NCBI GenBank assembly: GCA_938092065.1
Contig: CALKND010000012.1
Coordinates: forward strand, 1 to 64,000
Length of the DNA: 64,000 nt
From: an uncultured Rhodospirillales bacterium
Lineage (GTDB): Bacteria > Pseudomonadota > Alphaproteobacteria > Rhodospirillales > JABHCV01
Reading direction: 5' to 3'
In this document: positions 29,265-38,800 of the stretch, piece by piece
How positions within the stretch are numbered: position 1 is the first letter of the stretch
How the letters are laid out: the number at the start of each line of letters is the position of its first letter
Made by a program: the position numbers and the translations under genes
The notes under the pieces: model-generated
Told to the model about the DNA's origin: nothing
What the model saw: only the letters and a program-made list of their open reading frames with translations
Databases searched by the model: none

Positions 29265-29879
29265 TTAAAAAAATATTTCAGTTTGCTGTCGCAACCCAGA
29301 TAAAATAAATTTATTATACTCACTAACGATGAGCTCTAGTGTACCACTCCAGGCCCACCACTCATCAACTTTTACATGTGCTGGAAAAACTGGGTGAGCT
29401 ATAATTTGCGCATTAGGAATTGCATATTTGAATTCCATAAGGCTGCGCGGCATATGATAAGCCGCCGTAACAAGCCGCATGGACTTAAAACTCTTGCCTC
29501 TGAACCAATCAGCTGTTTCTAAGGCATTACCCAGAGTATTCGTCGCCGTGCCAATACCTATACGAGATTCCAGACCCCGGGGGTTACGCTTGAACATTCT
29601 AAAAAGCGTCTTCACTTCCAGACCCTGATAAACACCAGACACAAACAACGTTTTAGCCATATCTGACTCCAACAAATTAAGGCCTTCTTCCAGCCGCCCA
29701 CTCCCCCCGGTCAGCACGATAATCGCGTCCGTACGGCGAGTTGGCTCTTCAATTATTTTTGGAATAGAATCTGCAAAACGAACCAGCCCAGCTGTCCATA
29801 TCAGCATCAAGCCAATCATCGGTATAATCAAACGCCTAAACAAGCGCTTAGCTCGTCGTTGCGACACAAGTCCAGCCAT
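29265..29879 (-). CDS. YdcF/SanA-like DUF218 family envelope protein
   Basis: A 204-residue protein with one N-terminal membrane helix (about residues 14-32). The DUF218 domain starts at RRTDAIIVLTGGSGRLEEGLNLL and includes VTAAYHMPRSLMEF. Members such as ElyC and SanA act in envelope or peptidoglycan-precursor metabolism. It sits 34 bases after ftsX in an operon that ends with plsC, an order seen in other Rhodospirillales. Confidence 0.82.
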   Translation of the reverse strand: MAGLVSQRRAKRLFRRLIIPMIGLMLIWTAGLVRFADSIPKIIEEPTRRTDAIIVLTGGSGRLEEGLNLLESDMAKTLFVSGVYQGLEVKTLFRMFKRNPRGLESRIGIGTATNTLGNALETADWFRGKSFKSMRLVTAAYHMPRSLMEFKYAIPNAQIIAHPVFPAHVKVDEWWAWSGTLELIVSEYNKFILSGLRQQTEIFF

Positions 29880-29913
29880 TGCTGCGTATGCTCCCAGTTT
29901 TTTAGGTCAAAGA

Positions 29914-30831
29914 CTATAACATTCTTGCCAGTGTTTTCATTACTGTAAGTCGAGCAGATATCATAGCAATCAGGGCGACCACTATTGGCATGCAGGCCAA
30001 AATAGCCCAATGGACCAAGTCAAGTGAAAATTCGGGAAAATAGCCTGAGCGCAAGGAGCGTGCTAAACCACCTATACTCCAAAGTGTAGGCACCGCCAGA
30101 AACAGGCCAATAACACCCCCGCGCAAACCAAGCATCAAGGCGCGGCTAGCAAATTGCCGGGCAATGTAGGCATCCTGGGCACCTATAAGGTGTAGTACTT
30201 CAATGGCCTCATGATGAATGGCCAGACCAGTGCGAGTCGCAAAAATTACAGTACCAGTTGTCGCAAGGGCGATAAACACCAGCACCGCCAACGCTAGCGC
30301 TCTCACAGTTTGAATAAGATCAACCAAATGGCCCAGCCAGACACCATGGTCATCAATGACCGCACCGGGCACAATCGCCATCAAACGAATCTCCAACGCC
30401 GCAATGTCCAAAGCCACACCATTTTCAAGTTCAACATCAATCAGTTTTGGCAAAGGAAGATCTGCACCAAGGGCACCATTGCCAAGCCAGGGCTCTAAAA
30501 GCGCCAGGACCTTTTCTTGGCTAAGGGTTTTAGCCCGCGCCACTCCGGGTGTTGATCTCAACAAGTCAAGAATGGCCTGCAAGCGTCTGACGCCATCCTT
30601 GCTGGCTTTTTGGGAAGTCCCACTTGTCACGCCGCTACCTGGTGAAGGAGCTATTTGCACTGTAAGGGTGCCGCTCATGCCTTTGTCCCAACGCCTGGCT
30701 ATATCATCAAGTACGAGTATTCCAGCTAGGGCCAAAATTGACAAATAAACCATAAAAGCGATCAGCCAGGGTAAAAACTGCCCCAAAGAATCCCGTTCGA
30801 GTTGAAGGTCTGTGCGCCGTGTGAACATCAA
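29914..30831 (-). CDS. ftsX: Cell division protein FtsX
   Basis: A 305-residue membrane protein with the four-helix FtsX topology: helix 1 at about residues 21-45, then a ~120-residue periplasmic loop, then three helices from about 175. FtsEX links division to peptidoglycan hydrolase activation. The long loop contains TPGVARAKTLSQEKVLALLEPWLG, typical of alphaproteobacterial FtsX. It starts directly after the ftsE stop. Confidence 0.88.
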   Translation of the reverse strand: MMFTRRTDLQLERDSLGQFLPWLIAFMVYLSILALAGILVLDDIARRWDKGMSGTLTVQIAPSPGSGVTSGTSQKASKDGVRRLQAILDLLRSTPGVARAKTLSQEKVLALLEPWLGNGALGADLPLPKLIDVELENGVALDIAALEIRLMAIVPGAVIDDHGVWLGHLVDLIQTVRALALAVLVFIALATTGTVIFATRTGLAIHHEAIEVLHLIGAQDAYIARQFASRALMLGLRGGVIGLFLAVPTLWSIGGLARSLRSGYFPEFSLDLVHWAILACMPIVVALIAMISARLTVMKTLARML

Positions 30832-31494
30832 TTAACTCGTCTGTAGCTCCAGATGGCCTTTATCCAATCTGAGACGCGGATGTCCCAGACGCTTGACCAA
30901 AGTTTCGTTATGGGTTGCAACAACAACGGTTGTGCCATGTTTTATAAGCTCGTCAAACAAATGCATCAGGCGAATTGCCATTTTGTCGTCAACATTGCCT
31001 GTAGGCTCATCAGCTAGTAATATTTTGGGTCGCGCTATGACGGCGCGCGCAATGGCTAGGCGCTGTTGCTGGCCACCAGAAAGAGTGGGTGGCCGGGCAT
31101 CCATATGATCTTGCAGGCCGACCCACCTGAGCAATTCTTCCACATTTCGCTGGATTTCCGCATTACTGGTACCGGCCACACGCAATGGCAAGGCTACATT
31201 GTCAAAAGCTGATAAATGGCGCATCAGGCGGAATTCCTGAAAAACCACCCCTACCCTGCGCCTGAGCGCCGGAAGATCTTTGCGTGTTGTAGTAGCTATA
31301 TCACGGCCAAATAATGTAATCAGTCCACGTGATGGCTTAAGGGCCATATACATAAGACGCAGCAAGGATGACTTTCCGGCACCGCTGGCTCCCACCAAAA
31401 AATGAAATGATCCCGGCGGCAAGGAAAAGGAAATATCTTGGAGCACTTCTGGACCAAGACCGTATCTAAGACCTACATTTTCAAAGCGAACCAA
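30832..31494 (-). CDS. ftsE: Cell division ATP-binding protein FtsE
   Basis: A 220-residue ABC ATPase, partner of FtsX. Walker A is [13 protein letters not shown], signature [15 protein letters not shown] and Walker [14 protein letters not shown]. The start is TTG 31494, with AGGA seven bases upstream. The following protein begins [11 protein letters not shown] as expected. It is the first gene of the ftsE-ftsX-ydcF-plsC run and is divergent from the zinc-ribbon gene. Confidence 0.93.
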   Translation of the reverse strand: MVRFENVGLRYGLGPEVLQDISFSLPPGSFHFLVGASGAGKSSLLRLMYMALKPSRGLITLFGRDIATTTRKDLPALRRRVGVVFQEFRLMRHLSAFDNVALPLRVAGTSNAEIQRNVEELLRWVGLQDHMDARPPTLSGGQQQRLAIARAVIARPKILLADEPTGNVDDKMAIRLMHLFDELIKHGTTVVVATHNETLVKRLGHPRLRLDKGHLELQTS

Positions 31495-31624
31495 GGTTGC
31501 ATCCTGAATTCATTCAATTACTCAAAAAATCGATTTACAATGGCATGCTGACTGTGCGCCGTCCAGCGTTGCGGGGCCAACAAACAGAGCTCAACACAGA
31601 TATGCCAAAATAGACTTCCATATC

Positions 31625-31654
31625 TTGACGTTGGACTCGTCAAAAGTTTATAAG
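31625..31654 (+). promoter_or_regulatory. Promoter with overlapping palindrome, upstream of the zinc-ribbon gene
   Basis: TTGACG (31625-31630) and TATAAG (31649-31654) are 18 bases apart. TTGACG pairs with CGTCAA (31638-31643) across 7 bases, so a palindrome covers the -35 and part of the spacer, a likely operator. The start would be near 31661, only 15-25 bases before the gene. Confidence 0.55.
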
Positions 31655-31684
31655 TGATTGTACTTTATTGTAAACATGGTGCCC

Positions 31685-32719
31685 ATGATTATCAGCTGTC
31701 CTAATTGTTCGACGACCTACAAAGTCGATAATGCCACTCTGGGCCCCCAGGGAAAATCTGTGCGTTGCTCCAATTGTGGACAACAATGGCACCAGCTTCC
31801 AATAAAGGCCACGCCTGTAAAGCGAGCGCCAGCCTATACTTCACAACCACAAATACAACCAACAGCAATAATTGATCCTACTATATTACAGGCTCAAATT
31901 CTTGCTCAGGTGCAGGCTATGATGGCTACAAATCAAATACCGCAACCCGAACAAATACAATCCGTGACCAAATCTGATCCAGAAGCCATACCCGAATCAC
32001 AACAGAATATAGACCCAAAACAAGAACAAGTGCCTGAAGAAGACCTCCCGTCTCAAGAAGAACTTAATGATATGTTCGGAAAGGATGAGCCGGAACCACC
32101 TGTTTCTCTCATGGGCGAAGAAGATATTGAAGTTGATGATGGTTATACCAACCTTGACGATATCCCAGAGCCCGATCCCATACCAGAATCTTTGATGAGT
32201 AAGGATGCTTATGATGAGGATACTTTGGATGAGGATGAGGATGAGGATGAGGATGAAGGTAGCACAAGTATTGGCTTGATTTTAGGCATTGTTTTTTTGT
32301 TGTTAATTACCGGAATAACCGCAGGTGGCTTTTTTCTGCGCGATATGGTTCAGGAAGCGATCCCACAAACCAAACCCCTGTACGATATGATTGGTTTAAG
32401 TGACCCATTGGGAACCGGCCTTGATATTCAGGATGTTAAATCACAACGTGAGCAAGATGGGCAAGTCGACGTTCTGAACGTCACTGGAAACATCGTCAAT
32501 ATTTCTGAAAAACTGCGTATGGTGCCTATTATTCGAATTTCCTTATTCAATGAAGACAATAAAGAAGTGCAATTTATTAACTTAACACCAGATATGGCAG
32601 AAATACCTGCCGGTGAAAAAATGAATTTCAAAGGGACAATACTTGATCCAACTGAGAAAGCAAAAAAAATGGAAGTCACCTTTACCAAGCCTGTAGTTGC
32701 GGAAGAACCCAAACAATAG
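31685..32719 (+). CDS. Zinc-ribbon (MJ0042) and DUF3426 membrane protein
   Basis: Starting at ATG 31685 (an ATG at 31676 is also possible) the protein has 344 residues. The first 40 residues are an MJ0042-type zinc ribbon with two Cys pairs, CPNCSTTY and CSNCGQQW. A long acidic Gln/Pro-rich region follows, ending in an Asp-Glu repeat. One transmembrane helix lies at about 198-220 (IGLILGIVFLLLITGITAGG), then a DUF3426 domain (LNVTGNIVNISEKLRMVPIIRISLF). Function is unknown. Such proteins may sense metal or redox at the membrane. It sits between divergent ftsE and convergent lysA. Confidence 0.78.
   Translation: MIISCPNCSTTYKVDNATLGPQGKSVRCSNCGQQWHQLPIKATPVKRAPAYTSQPQIQPTAIIDPTILQAQILAQVQAMMATNQIPQPEQIQSVTKSDPEAIPESQQNIDPKQEQVPEEDLPSQEELNDMFGKDEPEPPVSLMGEEDIEVDDGYTNLDDIPEPDPIPESLMSKDAYDEDTLDEDEDEDEDEGSTSIGLILGIVFLLLITGITAGGFFLRDMVQEAIPQTKPLYDMIGLSDPLGTGLDIQDVKSQREQDGQVDVLNVTGNIVNISEKLRMVPIIRISLFNEDNKEVQFINLTPDMAEIPAGEKMNFKGTILDPTEKAKKMEVTFTKPVVAEEPKQ
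32228..32257 (+). repeat. Five tandem GATGAG hexamers inside the zinc-ribbon gene
   Basis: Four exact GATGAG units and one GATGAA encode an uninterrupted Asp-Glu run just before the membrane helix. Copy number could vary without shifting the frame. Confidence 0.85.
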
Positions 32720-32734
32720 AACTAAGACTCTAGG

Positions 32735-34012
32735 CTAGTCTGGACTGTTGGAAAGCCAAGCTGGAAACATTTCTAGAGCAATCAAATCATCGACCTCCAT
32801 TCGCCGGCGGATAACCGAAAAATCCCTACCTCTGACCATCACTTCAGGAATCAAGGCACGGGTGTTATAACTTGAGGCCATTGTAGCACCATAAGCTCCA
32901 GCACTGCGAATTGCTAGCAGGTCACCTGCAGCAAGGAGAGGTAAATTGCGCTGCGTACAAAATGTATCACCGGTTTCACATATGGGGCCAACAACGTCAT
33001 AAGGGACGATTGCATTATCATCAGCGAGGGCAACTGGCACAATCTCGTGAAATGCGTCATACAGCGAAGGTCGGGTTAGGTCATTCATAGCCGCGTCGAC
33101 AATGGCAAAGTCTCGAGTCGCACCTTTTTTCAAGTAAATAACCCGAGTTACCAAGACTCCAGCATTTCCAGCAATAACACGACCCGGCTCAAAAATTAGC
33201 TTGCCATCAAAGTCATCGAAAACCTCATGCACGATCTTAGCATATTCTACTGGCCCAATTAGTGGCCCTTCGTTATCCCCATAAGGTATACCAAGGCCAC
33301 CACCTAAATCCAAACGCTCAACGTTAAAGCCTTCGGCGCGCAACTTAGAGGCAAGCCCATACATCCGTATATAGGCTTCTCTAAATGGCCCAGTTTCAGT
33401 GAGCTGTGAGCCAATATGCATGGCTAACCCAACTAGGTGAATTCCCGACATATCTTTAGCTTTTCTACACACTTCATGAATTCGGTTCAATTCAATGCCG
33501 AACTTGTTTTCTGACTTTCCCGTTGAAATTTTTGCATGGGTTTGCGCATCCACATCTGGATTTACACGAAACGCCACCGCCGCCTCTACGCCAAGGTCTA
33601 CGGCAACTTGGCTTAGGACTTCAAGCTCTGGCTCAGATTCCACATTAATTTGCATAATCCCTAACTTAAGAGCGTCACCAATTTCTTGTGTAGTTTTACC
33701 GACCCCAGAAAAGACAATCTTGTTGGCAGGAACACCTGCAGCTAGGGCCCTTTTCAGCTCGCCGCCTGAGACTACATCCGCCCCCGCTCCCAGGCGGGCA
33801 AGGGTTCGTACAACAGCAATGTTTGAATTAGCCTTAACGGAATAACAGACCATGGTGTCCAAGCCATCAAATGCCTGGGCGAAGGCGTTGTAGTGACGTT
33901 CTAATGTAGCGTTTGAGTATACATAGAAGGGCGTTCCAACATCTTCAGCGATGTCTGAGAGGGAAACATCTTCACTCAGCAGCATGCCATCACTATATTG
34001 AAAATGATCCAA
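32735..34012 (-). CDS. lysA: Diaminopimelate decarboxylase
   Basis: A 425-residue fold type III PLP enzyme that turns meso-diaminopimelate into lysine. The PLP Lys is in CYSVKANSNIAVV. The glycine loop GGGLGIPY, EPGRVIAGNAG and the active-site Cys in GPICETGDTF are clear. It is the last gene of the argH-lptM-lysA run, an order typical of alphaproteobacteria. Confidence 0.96.
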   Translation of the reverse strand: MDHFQYSDGMLLSEDVSLSDIAEDVGTPFYVYSNATLERHYNAFAQAFDGLDTMVCYSVKANSNIAVVRTLARLGAGADVVSGGELKRALAAGVPANKIVFSGVGKTTQEIGDALKLGIMQINVESEPELEVLSQVAVDLGVEAAVAFRVNPDVDAQTHAKISTGKSENKFGIELNRIHEVCRKAKDMSGIHLVGLAMHIGSQLTETGPFREAYIRMYGLASKLRAEGFNVERLDLGGGLGIPYGDNEGPLIGPVEYAKIVHEVFDDFDGKLIFEPGRVIAGNAGVLVTRVIYLKKGATRDFAIVDAAMNDLTRPSLYDAFHEIVPVALADDNAIVPYDVVGPICETGDTFCTQRNLPLLAAGDLLAIRSAGAYGATMASSYNTRALIPEVMVRGRDFSVIRRRMEVDDLIALEMFPAWLSNSPD

Positions 34013-34029
34013 TCAATTATCTCCGATAA

Positions 34030-34179
34030 CTATCGACTTGGGTAACTGCGCGGATATTCAGAGTCAATAGGTCTATCTGGCATGTTTTTTCTTCCGCACG
34101 CTGAAATTGAGAGGGCAATAGCGACAACAAGAGCTAGCGACAATAAATGCTGAAGCAGCTTGAATCTTTGGTCAGTCAT
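34030..34179 (-). CDS. lptM: Small lipoprotein, LptM/YifL-like
   Basis: A 49-residue reading frame whose ATG overlaps the argH stop (ATGA) and which ends 17 bases before lysA. After a basic N-terminus it has a hydrophobic stretch ([13 protein letters not shown]) and a lipobox LSISACG, then a polar tail of about 22 residues. Size, lipobox and place next to lysA match LptM, the small lipoprotein that helps mature the LPS translocon LptD. The symbol rests on this context and not on strong sequence identity. Confidence 0.75.
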   Translation of the reverse strand: MTDQRFKLLQHLLSLALVVAIALSISACGRKNMPDRPIDSEYPRSYPSR

Positions 34180-35612
34180 ATCAAAAACCTCTTCCTAGCT
34201 GCCTTGGCCGCTGCGGCAACGTTTGCCGGGGCCGTACCACCCGTACTTGTCCGGCTAGCCACTGAATTTTCAACACCTAATACACTGTAAACATCCTCAT
34301 TGATGGACGCCTCAACAGATTGCATTTGGCTTAGTTCAAGTTCGGCTAAGTCACAACCTTTATTTTCGGCTATTTTCACTAGTTTACCGGTGATATTATG
34401 TGCCTCGCGAAAGGGTATTTCCGCCACCCGCACCAACCAATCCGCCAGATCAGTGGCTGTTGTGAAACCACGCCCAGAGTCAGCCTTCATTCGTTCCAAA
34501 TTAAATTCAGCCTCACCCACCAGACCCGCCATTACAGCAATACAAAGTCCAAGCGTATCAGCCACATCAAACACGGGCTCCTTATCTTCTTGCATATCCT
34601 TACCGTAAGTCATCGGTAGCCCCTTCAGGACGACCAATAACGAATTCAGGGAGCCTATAATACGTCCTGACTTACCCCTGATTAGTTCAGCAGCATCCGG
34701 GTTACGCTTCTGGGGCATCATAGAACTACCCGAAGAAAATTGGTCAGAAATTTTGATATAGCCGAATTGTGGTGAGCTCCATAAGACAACTTCTTCCGCC
34801 ATTCTTGAGAGATGCACACCCAGCAAAGATCCAGCTGCGAGAAACTCGACTGCAAAATCCCGATCTGAAACAGCATCTAGTGAATTTACCATGGGCTTTG
34901 TGAAGCCAAGCGCACTGGCTGTGCTTTGCCGGTCGATAGCAAAAGATGTTCCGGCCAGAGCACCCGCACCCAACGGGCACTCATTCAATCTTGTCCGGCA
35001 ATCTTGGAGACGGCCACGGTCGCGACCAAACATTTCCACGTATGCAAGCATGTGGTGACCTAATGTAACTGGCTGTGCAGCCTGTAAGTGTGTAAAGCCA
35101 GGCATGATGCTTGCTGCGTGCTCGTCGGCTACATAAATTAACACCTGCTGAAAATCCTTGAGGGCGACGTCAATATTGTCAATAGCATCGCGCACCCAAA
35201 GCCTTAAATCCGTTGCCACCTGATCATTACGCGAGCGTGCTGTATGTAACCGACCTGCGACTTCGCCAATCAATTGAGAAAGGCGATTTTCAATATTCAT
35301 ATGAATATCTTCAAGGGAGGTGTCAAATTCAAAGGTTCCGCTACTAATTTCTTTTTCGATGGTGTCAAGACCAGCTTGGATTTTATTGCCGTCACTCACA
35401 CTTAAAATTTTTTGAACAACTAGCATCTGCGCATGAGCTTTTGATCCGGCGATATCCTGCAGGTAGAGACGCTTGTCAAAATCAATTGAAGCATTAATCG
35501 CTTCCATCAAAGATGACGGACCCGCGTTAAAGCGCCCGCCCCAGATGCTACTAGTGCCAGTTCTTTTCACTTTCTTCCTCGCCTTGGGTTCGGAAGCTTT
35601 CTTCGTCACCAC
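34176..35612 (-). CDS. argH: Argininosuccinate lyase
   Basis: A 478-residue member of the fumarase/aspartase superfamily, last step of arginine synthesis. The signature loop [12 protein letters not shown] with the catalytic Ser is clear, as are [13 protein letters not shown] and the His in [16 protein letters not shown]. The first ~20 residues are a basic extension ([16 protein letters not shown]). It is divergent from the thioredoxin gene, as in many alphaproteobacteria. Confidence 0.96.
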   Translation of the reverse strand: MVTKKASEPKARKKVKRTGTSSIWGGRFNAGPSSLMEAINASIDFDKRLYLQDIAGSKAHAQMLVVQKILSVSDGNKIQAGLDTIEKEISSGTFEFDTSLEDIHMNIENRLSQLIGEVAGRLHTARSRNDQVATDLRLWVRDAIDNIDVALKDFQQVLIYVADEHAASIMPGFTHLQAAQPVTLGHHMLAYVEMFGRDRGRLQDCRTRLNECPLGAGALAGTSFAIDRQSTASALGFTKPMVNSLDAVSDRDFAVEFLAAGSLLGVHLSRMAEEVVLWSSPQFGYIKISDQFSSGSSMMPQKRNPDAAELIRGKSGRIIGSLNSLLVVLKGLPMTYGKDMQEDKEPVFDVADTLGLCIAVMAGLVGEAEFNLERMKADSGRGFTTATDLADWLVRVAEIPFREAHNITGKLVKIAENKGCDLAELELSQMQSVEASINEDVYSVLGVENSVASRTSTGGTAPANVAAAAKAARKRFLI

Positions 35613-35708
35613 TGGACCTCTCTCTCTAAATGCTCTAAACCAAAATTGATCATGAACTTAAAATCATACTTGTCCTTAATAATCTATATTTTATCAACAA
35701 AGCTGCGC

Positions 35709-36278
35709 ATGCGAGCCATAACACCAGCTTTAATAACGGCGTTGTTGGTGATTGTCTCCATATCCACGCATCATGCAAGTGCTGAGGTAAATAATTGTCA
35801 TAAGCCCCCAAAAAATTTAAGTAATTTTTCACCGCAAACTCCACCTCGAGCAGCATTAAATCATCCGTTTTTTGACGCTCAGGACTCTGAGCACACTATT
35901 GCAGATTATAAAGGACTTGGGGTTGTCCTTAATTTCTGGGCAACATGGTGCTCGCCCTGTATTAGGGAAATGCCTGACCTTATCCATTTAAAAAAACTTC
36001 TAAAAAAAGATAGTATCACTGTACTTGCGGTTTCTGTAGATCGTGGTGGGGCTACAAAAATACTCCGTTTTTTTAAAAACCAGGGACTTAAAGACCTAGA
36101 TATATTAGTGGACAAAAAATCTAAATTGGCACGGAAGTCAGGCGTTAGGGGCCTACCAGTCACAATTCTTATCGATGCAAAGGGCCTTGAGAGGGGTCGC
36201 GTTACTGGCATTGCCCCATGGGGTGAACCTGAAGTAATAAATTTTGTACGCCGTTGTATCGCTCCTCTAAAAAGCTAA
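35709..36278 (+). CDS. TlpA-like thiol:disulfide interchange protein
   Basis: I prefer ATG 35709, since it begins a clean signal peptide ending His-Ala-Ser-Ala; in-frame starts at 35646 and 35652 would add a second hydrophobic piece. The mature part (about 165 residues) is a TlpA-family thioredoxin with the active site FWATWCSPCIREMP and the cis-Pro segment RGLPVTILID. It should reduce periplasmic disulfides, for example in cytochrome c or copper-protein maturation. Divergent from argH, a conserved pairing. Confidence 0.85.
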   Translation: MRAITPALITALLVIVSISTHHASAEVNNCHKPPKNLSNFSPQTPPRAALNHPFFDAQDSEHTIADYKGLGVVLNFWATWCSPCIREMPDLIHLKKLLKKDSITVLAVSVDRGGATKILRFFKNQGLKDLDILVDKKSKLARKSGVRGLPVTILIDAKGLERGRVTGIAPWGEPEVINFVRRCIAPLKS

Positions 36279-36621
36279 TTTTTGTCCTACTGCTCTCACT
36301 AGGTTTGTTTTAAAAAGAGATAAATGCATATTTTGAAATAGTGAAAGTGCCGTTTGCTCAAACTAGACTGTACTTCACAGGCTTTTGTCTTCCTAAGACT
36401 AAAAAAAAGCAGGCAACACTCTGGTAATAGCAACCAAACAGGTTAATTGCTGCAATTGAGACAATGGTTTAAAAGATATTTAAGGTAGTAATTTAAGGCA
36501 CCCACAGAGTTTTTTATGAATTAACTTCTATATCCTCAATAGTTAGCTGAGACACCCATCCTTGAGCTTGTTATTAAAGCTGTCTTTGCATCTGCCCCCT
36601 AAATCAGTGTAAAACACTGTA
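36279..36621. other. Intergenic gap with an inverted repeat at the next start codon
   Basis: A 343-base AT-rich gap. Its only clear structure is CAGTGT-AAA-ACACTG (36605-36619), which ends three bases before the ATG of the next gene and leaves no room for a ribosome site. No open frame is visible. Confidence 0.5.
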
Positions 36622-38781
36622 ATGAAACAAGTTATTCAAAGCACCCGAACGGGGAAGTTGAGTTTGAAAGATGTTCCTGAACCATGTGTCAAGGCGGGAA
36701 GTATTCTTGTCAGCACTAAGGCCTCGCTGATTTCAGCAGGAACAGAGCGTATGGTTGTCGAATTTGCCCGCAAAAGCCTTGCCGGAAAGGCTCGCGAGCG
36801 TCCCGACCTCGTCAAGAAGGTGCTAAACAAAACCAAAAGAGACGGTGTTGGAGCAACTATCCGTGCTGTTCTAGCTCGGTTGGACGACCCCCTACCATTA
36901 GGGTATTCTGCCGCTGGGGACGTCGTTGGTGTTGGTGAGGGACTTGAAGGGACCTTTCATGTTGGTCAACGCGTCGCTGTCGCAGGGGCTGGCCTTGCTA
37001 ACCACGCCGAGTTAAATGTAATACCAGCCAATCTTGCAGCCCCCATACCAGATGATGTCACTTATGATGAAGCATGTTTTGGCACCCTGTCATCCATCGC
37101 AATGCACGCAGTTAGAAATGTAGACCAGTCCTTAGGTGATCTTGTTGCGGTCGTTGGCTCAGGTTTGCTTGGCCAGTTAATTATTTGCCTACTTAATCTT
37201 TCAGGGGTTCGGGTTCTCGCCCTAGACTACAATGTCCCACGTCTTGATCTAGCCCTGCAAATGGGCGCGGAAGCAACCTTTGATCTAAATGGCAAACGGG
37301 AAGAAATGGAAGCCACCGTTGCTGCCATAAGTAATGGGCGCGGCATGGATGGTGTAATAATTTCCGCGGCGTCCAAGACGAGTGAGCCCTTTCAAATTGC
37401 TGGCACAATCGCCCGTGATAGGGCCCGTGTCTGCTTAGTCGGAATGACGGGAACCGAAATTCCTTTTCGGGAATTTATGCAAAAAGAGCTGAGTATTATC
37501 GTTTCACGCTCTTACGGACCAGGGCGTTATGATAACGACTATGAAAGTCGTGGGATTAAGTATCCTGAAGGCTGGATACGCTGGACTGAAACAGACAATC
37601 TTTCTGAATGCCTTCGGTTAATGTCACCATCCCTAAAAAAACGCTTAAATGTTGGCGCCCTTACGAGCCACAAATTTGAGCTTAAAGATGCAGAAAAGGC
37701 CTACGAGCTTGTCACTGGAGCTTCAGAAACACACCTTGGTGTTGTTCTGTCTTATGGCGATAACAAACAACAACATGGCACCTCATTCCCAACGCCAAAA
37801 CGCAATAAGATTACTGGGTGTGTTCTGGGTATCATCGGGGCTGGTAATTTTGCACGTTCAATCCTACTGCCACAACTTAAAAACATGAGTGATGTTACTT
37901 TGCACACCGTGGCGACACAGAGTGGTGCGTCAGCTGTACGAACCAAAGTTGACTTTGACTTCTTGCATGCAACCACCGATGTGGACGCTATTTTTAAAAA
38001 TCCTGATATCAACGCTGTCATGATAGCAACGCGCCACGATAGCCATGCTGATTTTTGCACACGTGCCCTTTTGGCGGAAAAATACGTATTAGTTGAAAAG
38101 CCTCTGGCCTTGAGCAGAAATGAAGTGAACCATGTAATAGATGCACGAAATCAATCCACCAAATTTTTTCAAGTGGGCTTTAACCGCCGTTATGCGCCCT
38201 TGTCTCAAATGATCCGTGACCATCTTGCATGTCATAAGGGGACAAAGTTTATTCTCCTTCGAATCAATGCTGGCCATATACCGGCAGAAAACTGGGTCCA
38301 CGCTGCGGATGAAGGTGGGGGGAGAATTCTGGGTGAAGTCTGCCATTTTGTAGATCTTGCTCGATACTTAGTAGAATCGCCAATACTGTCAGTGCAAGCA
38401 GACGCAGCAAAGATATCAGGTGGGGGCTGTGATGACCTTAACGTCGCACTTAGATTCGCGGACGGCTCCCTTGCCACCATTGTTTATACAGGCCTTGGCG
38501 ATAATATTTATTCAAAGGAATTAATTGAAGTTTATAGCGGGGGCAGTGTTGTTTGTGTTGATAACTTCAAGTCCTTTACTGTTGCTGAACATGGGAAGCT
38601 TAGAAAAAAAAGTTCCCGCACTCAGGACAAGGGCTTCAAAAAAGCATTAGAAGATTTTGTCAGCGCAGTCTCAAACGGCGGGGTAGCACCAGTTAGTGAG
38701 GCTGAATTGATTGAAACATCACTTGCCACCATTGCTATTATGGAGTCCCTTCGAGAGGGCCGCCGTATAAAACTTTCTTGA
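36622..38781 (+). CDS. Bi-domain oxidoreductase (zinc-less ADH-like plus Gfo/Idh/MocA)
   Basis: A 719-residue fusion. Residues ~1-375 are a medium-chain dehydrogenase-like domain (PLGYSAAGDVVGVGEG, then VVGSGLLGQLIICLLN as dinucleotide loop). Residues ~395-719 are a Gfo/Idh/MocA domain (GIIGAGNFARSILLPQL and the catalytic-type VLVEKPLALS). The family occurs in surface polysaccharide clusters and probably oxidises and rearranges a nucleotide sugar or sugar acid. gmhA follows after 19 bases and hldE after that, so a role in LPS or another glycan is likely. Confidence 0.85.
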   Translation: MKQVIQSTRTGKLSLKDVPEPCVKAGSILVSTKASLISAGTERMVVEFARKSLAGKARERPDLVKKVLNKTKRDGVGATIRAVLARLDDPLPLGYSAAGDVVGVGEGLEGTFHVGQRVAVAGAGLANHAELNVIPANLAAPIPDDVTYDEACFGTLSSIAMHAVRNVDQSLGDLVAVVGSGLLGQLIICLLNLSGVRVLALDYNVPRLDLALQMGAEATFDLNGKREEMEATVAAISNGRGMDGVIISAASKTSEPFQIAGTIARDRARVCLVGMTGTEIPFREFMQKELSIIVSRSYGPGRYDNDYESRGIKYPEGWIRWTETDNLSECLRLMSPSLKKRLNVGALTSHKFELKDAEKAYELVTGASETHLGVVLSYGDNKQQHGTSFPTPKRNKITGCVLGIIGAGNFARSILLPQLKNMSDVTLHTVATQSGASAVRTKVDFDFLHATTDVDAIFKNPDINAVMIATRHDSHADFCTRALLAEKYVLVEKPLALSRNEVNHVIDARNQSTKFFQVGFNRRYAPLSQMIRDHLACHKGTKFILLRINAGHIPAENWVHAADEGGGRILGEVCHFVDLARYLVESPILSVQADAAKISGGGCDDLNVALRFADGSLATIVYTGLGDNIYSKELIEVYSGGSVVCVDNFKSFTVAEHGKLRKKSSRTQDKGFKKALEDFVSAVSNGGVAPVSEAELIETSLATIAIMESLREGRRIKLS

Positions 38782-38800
38782 TTTTCAGGACTTATAAATA

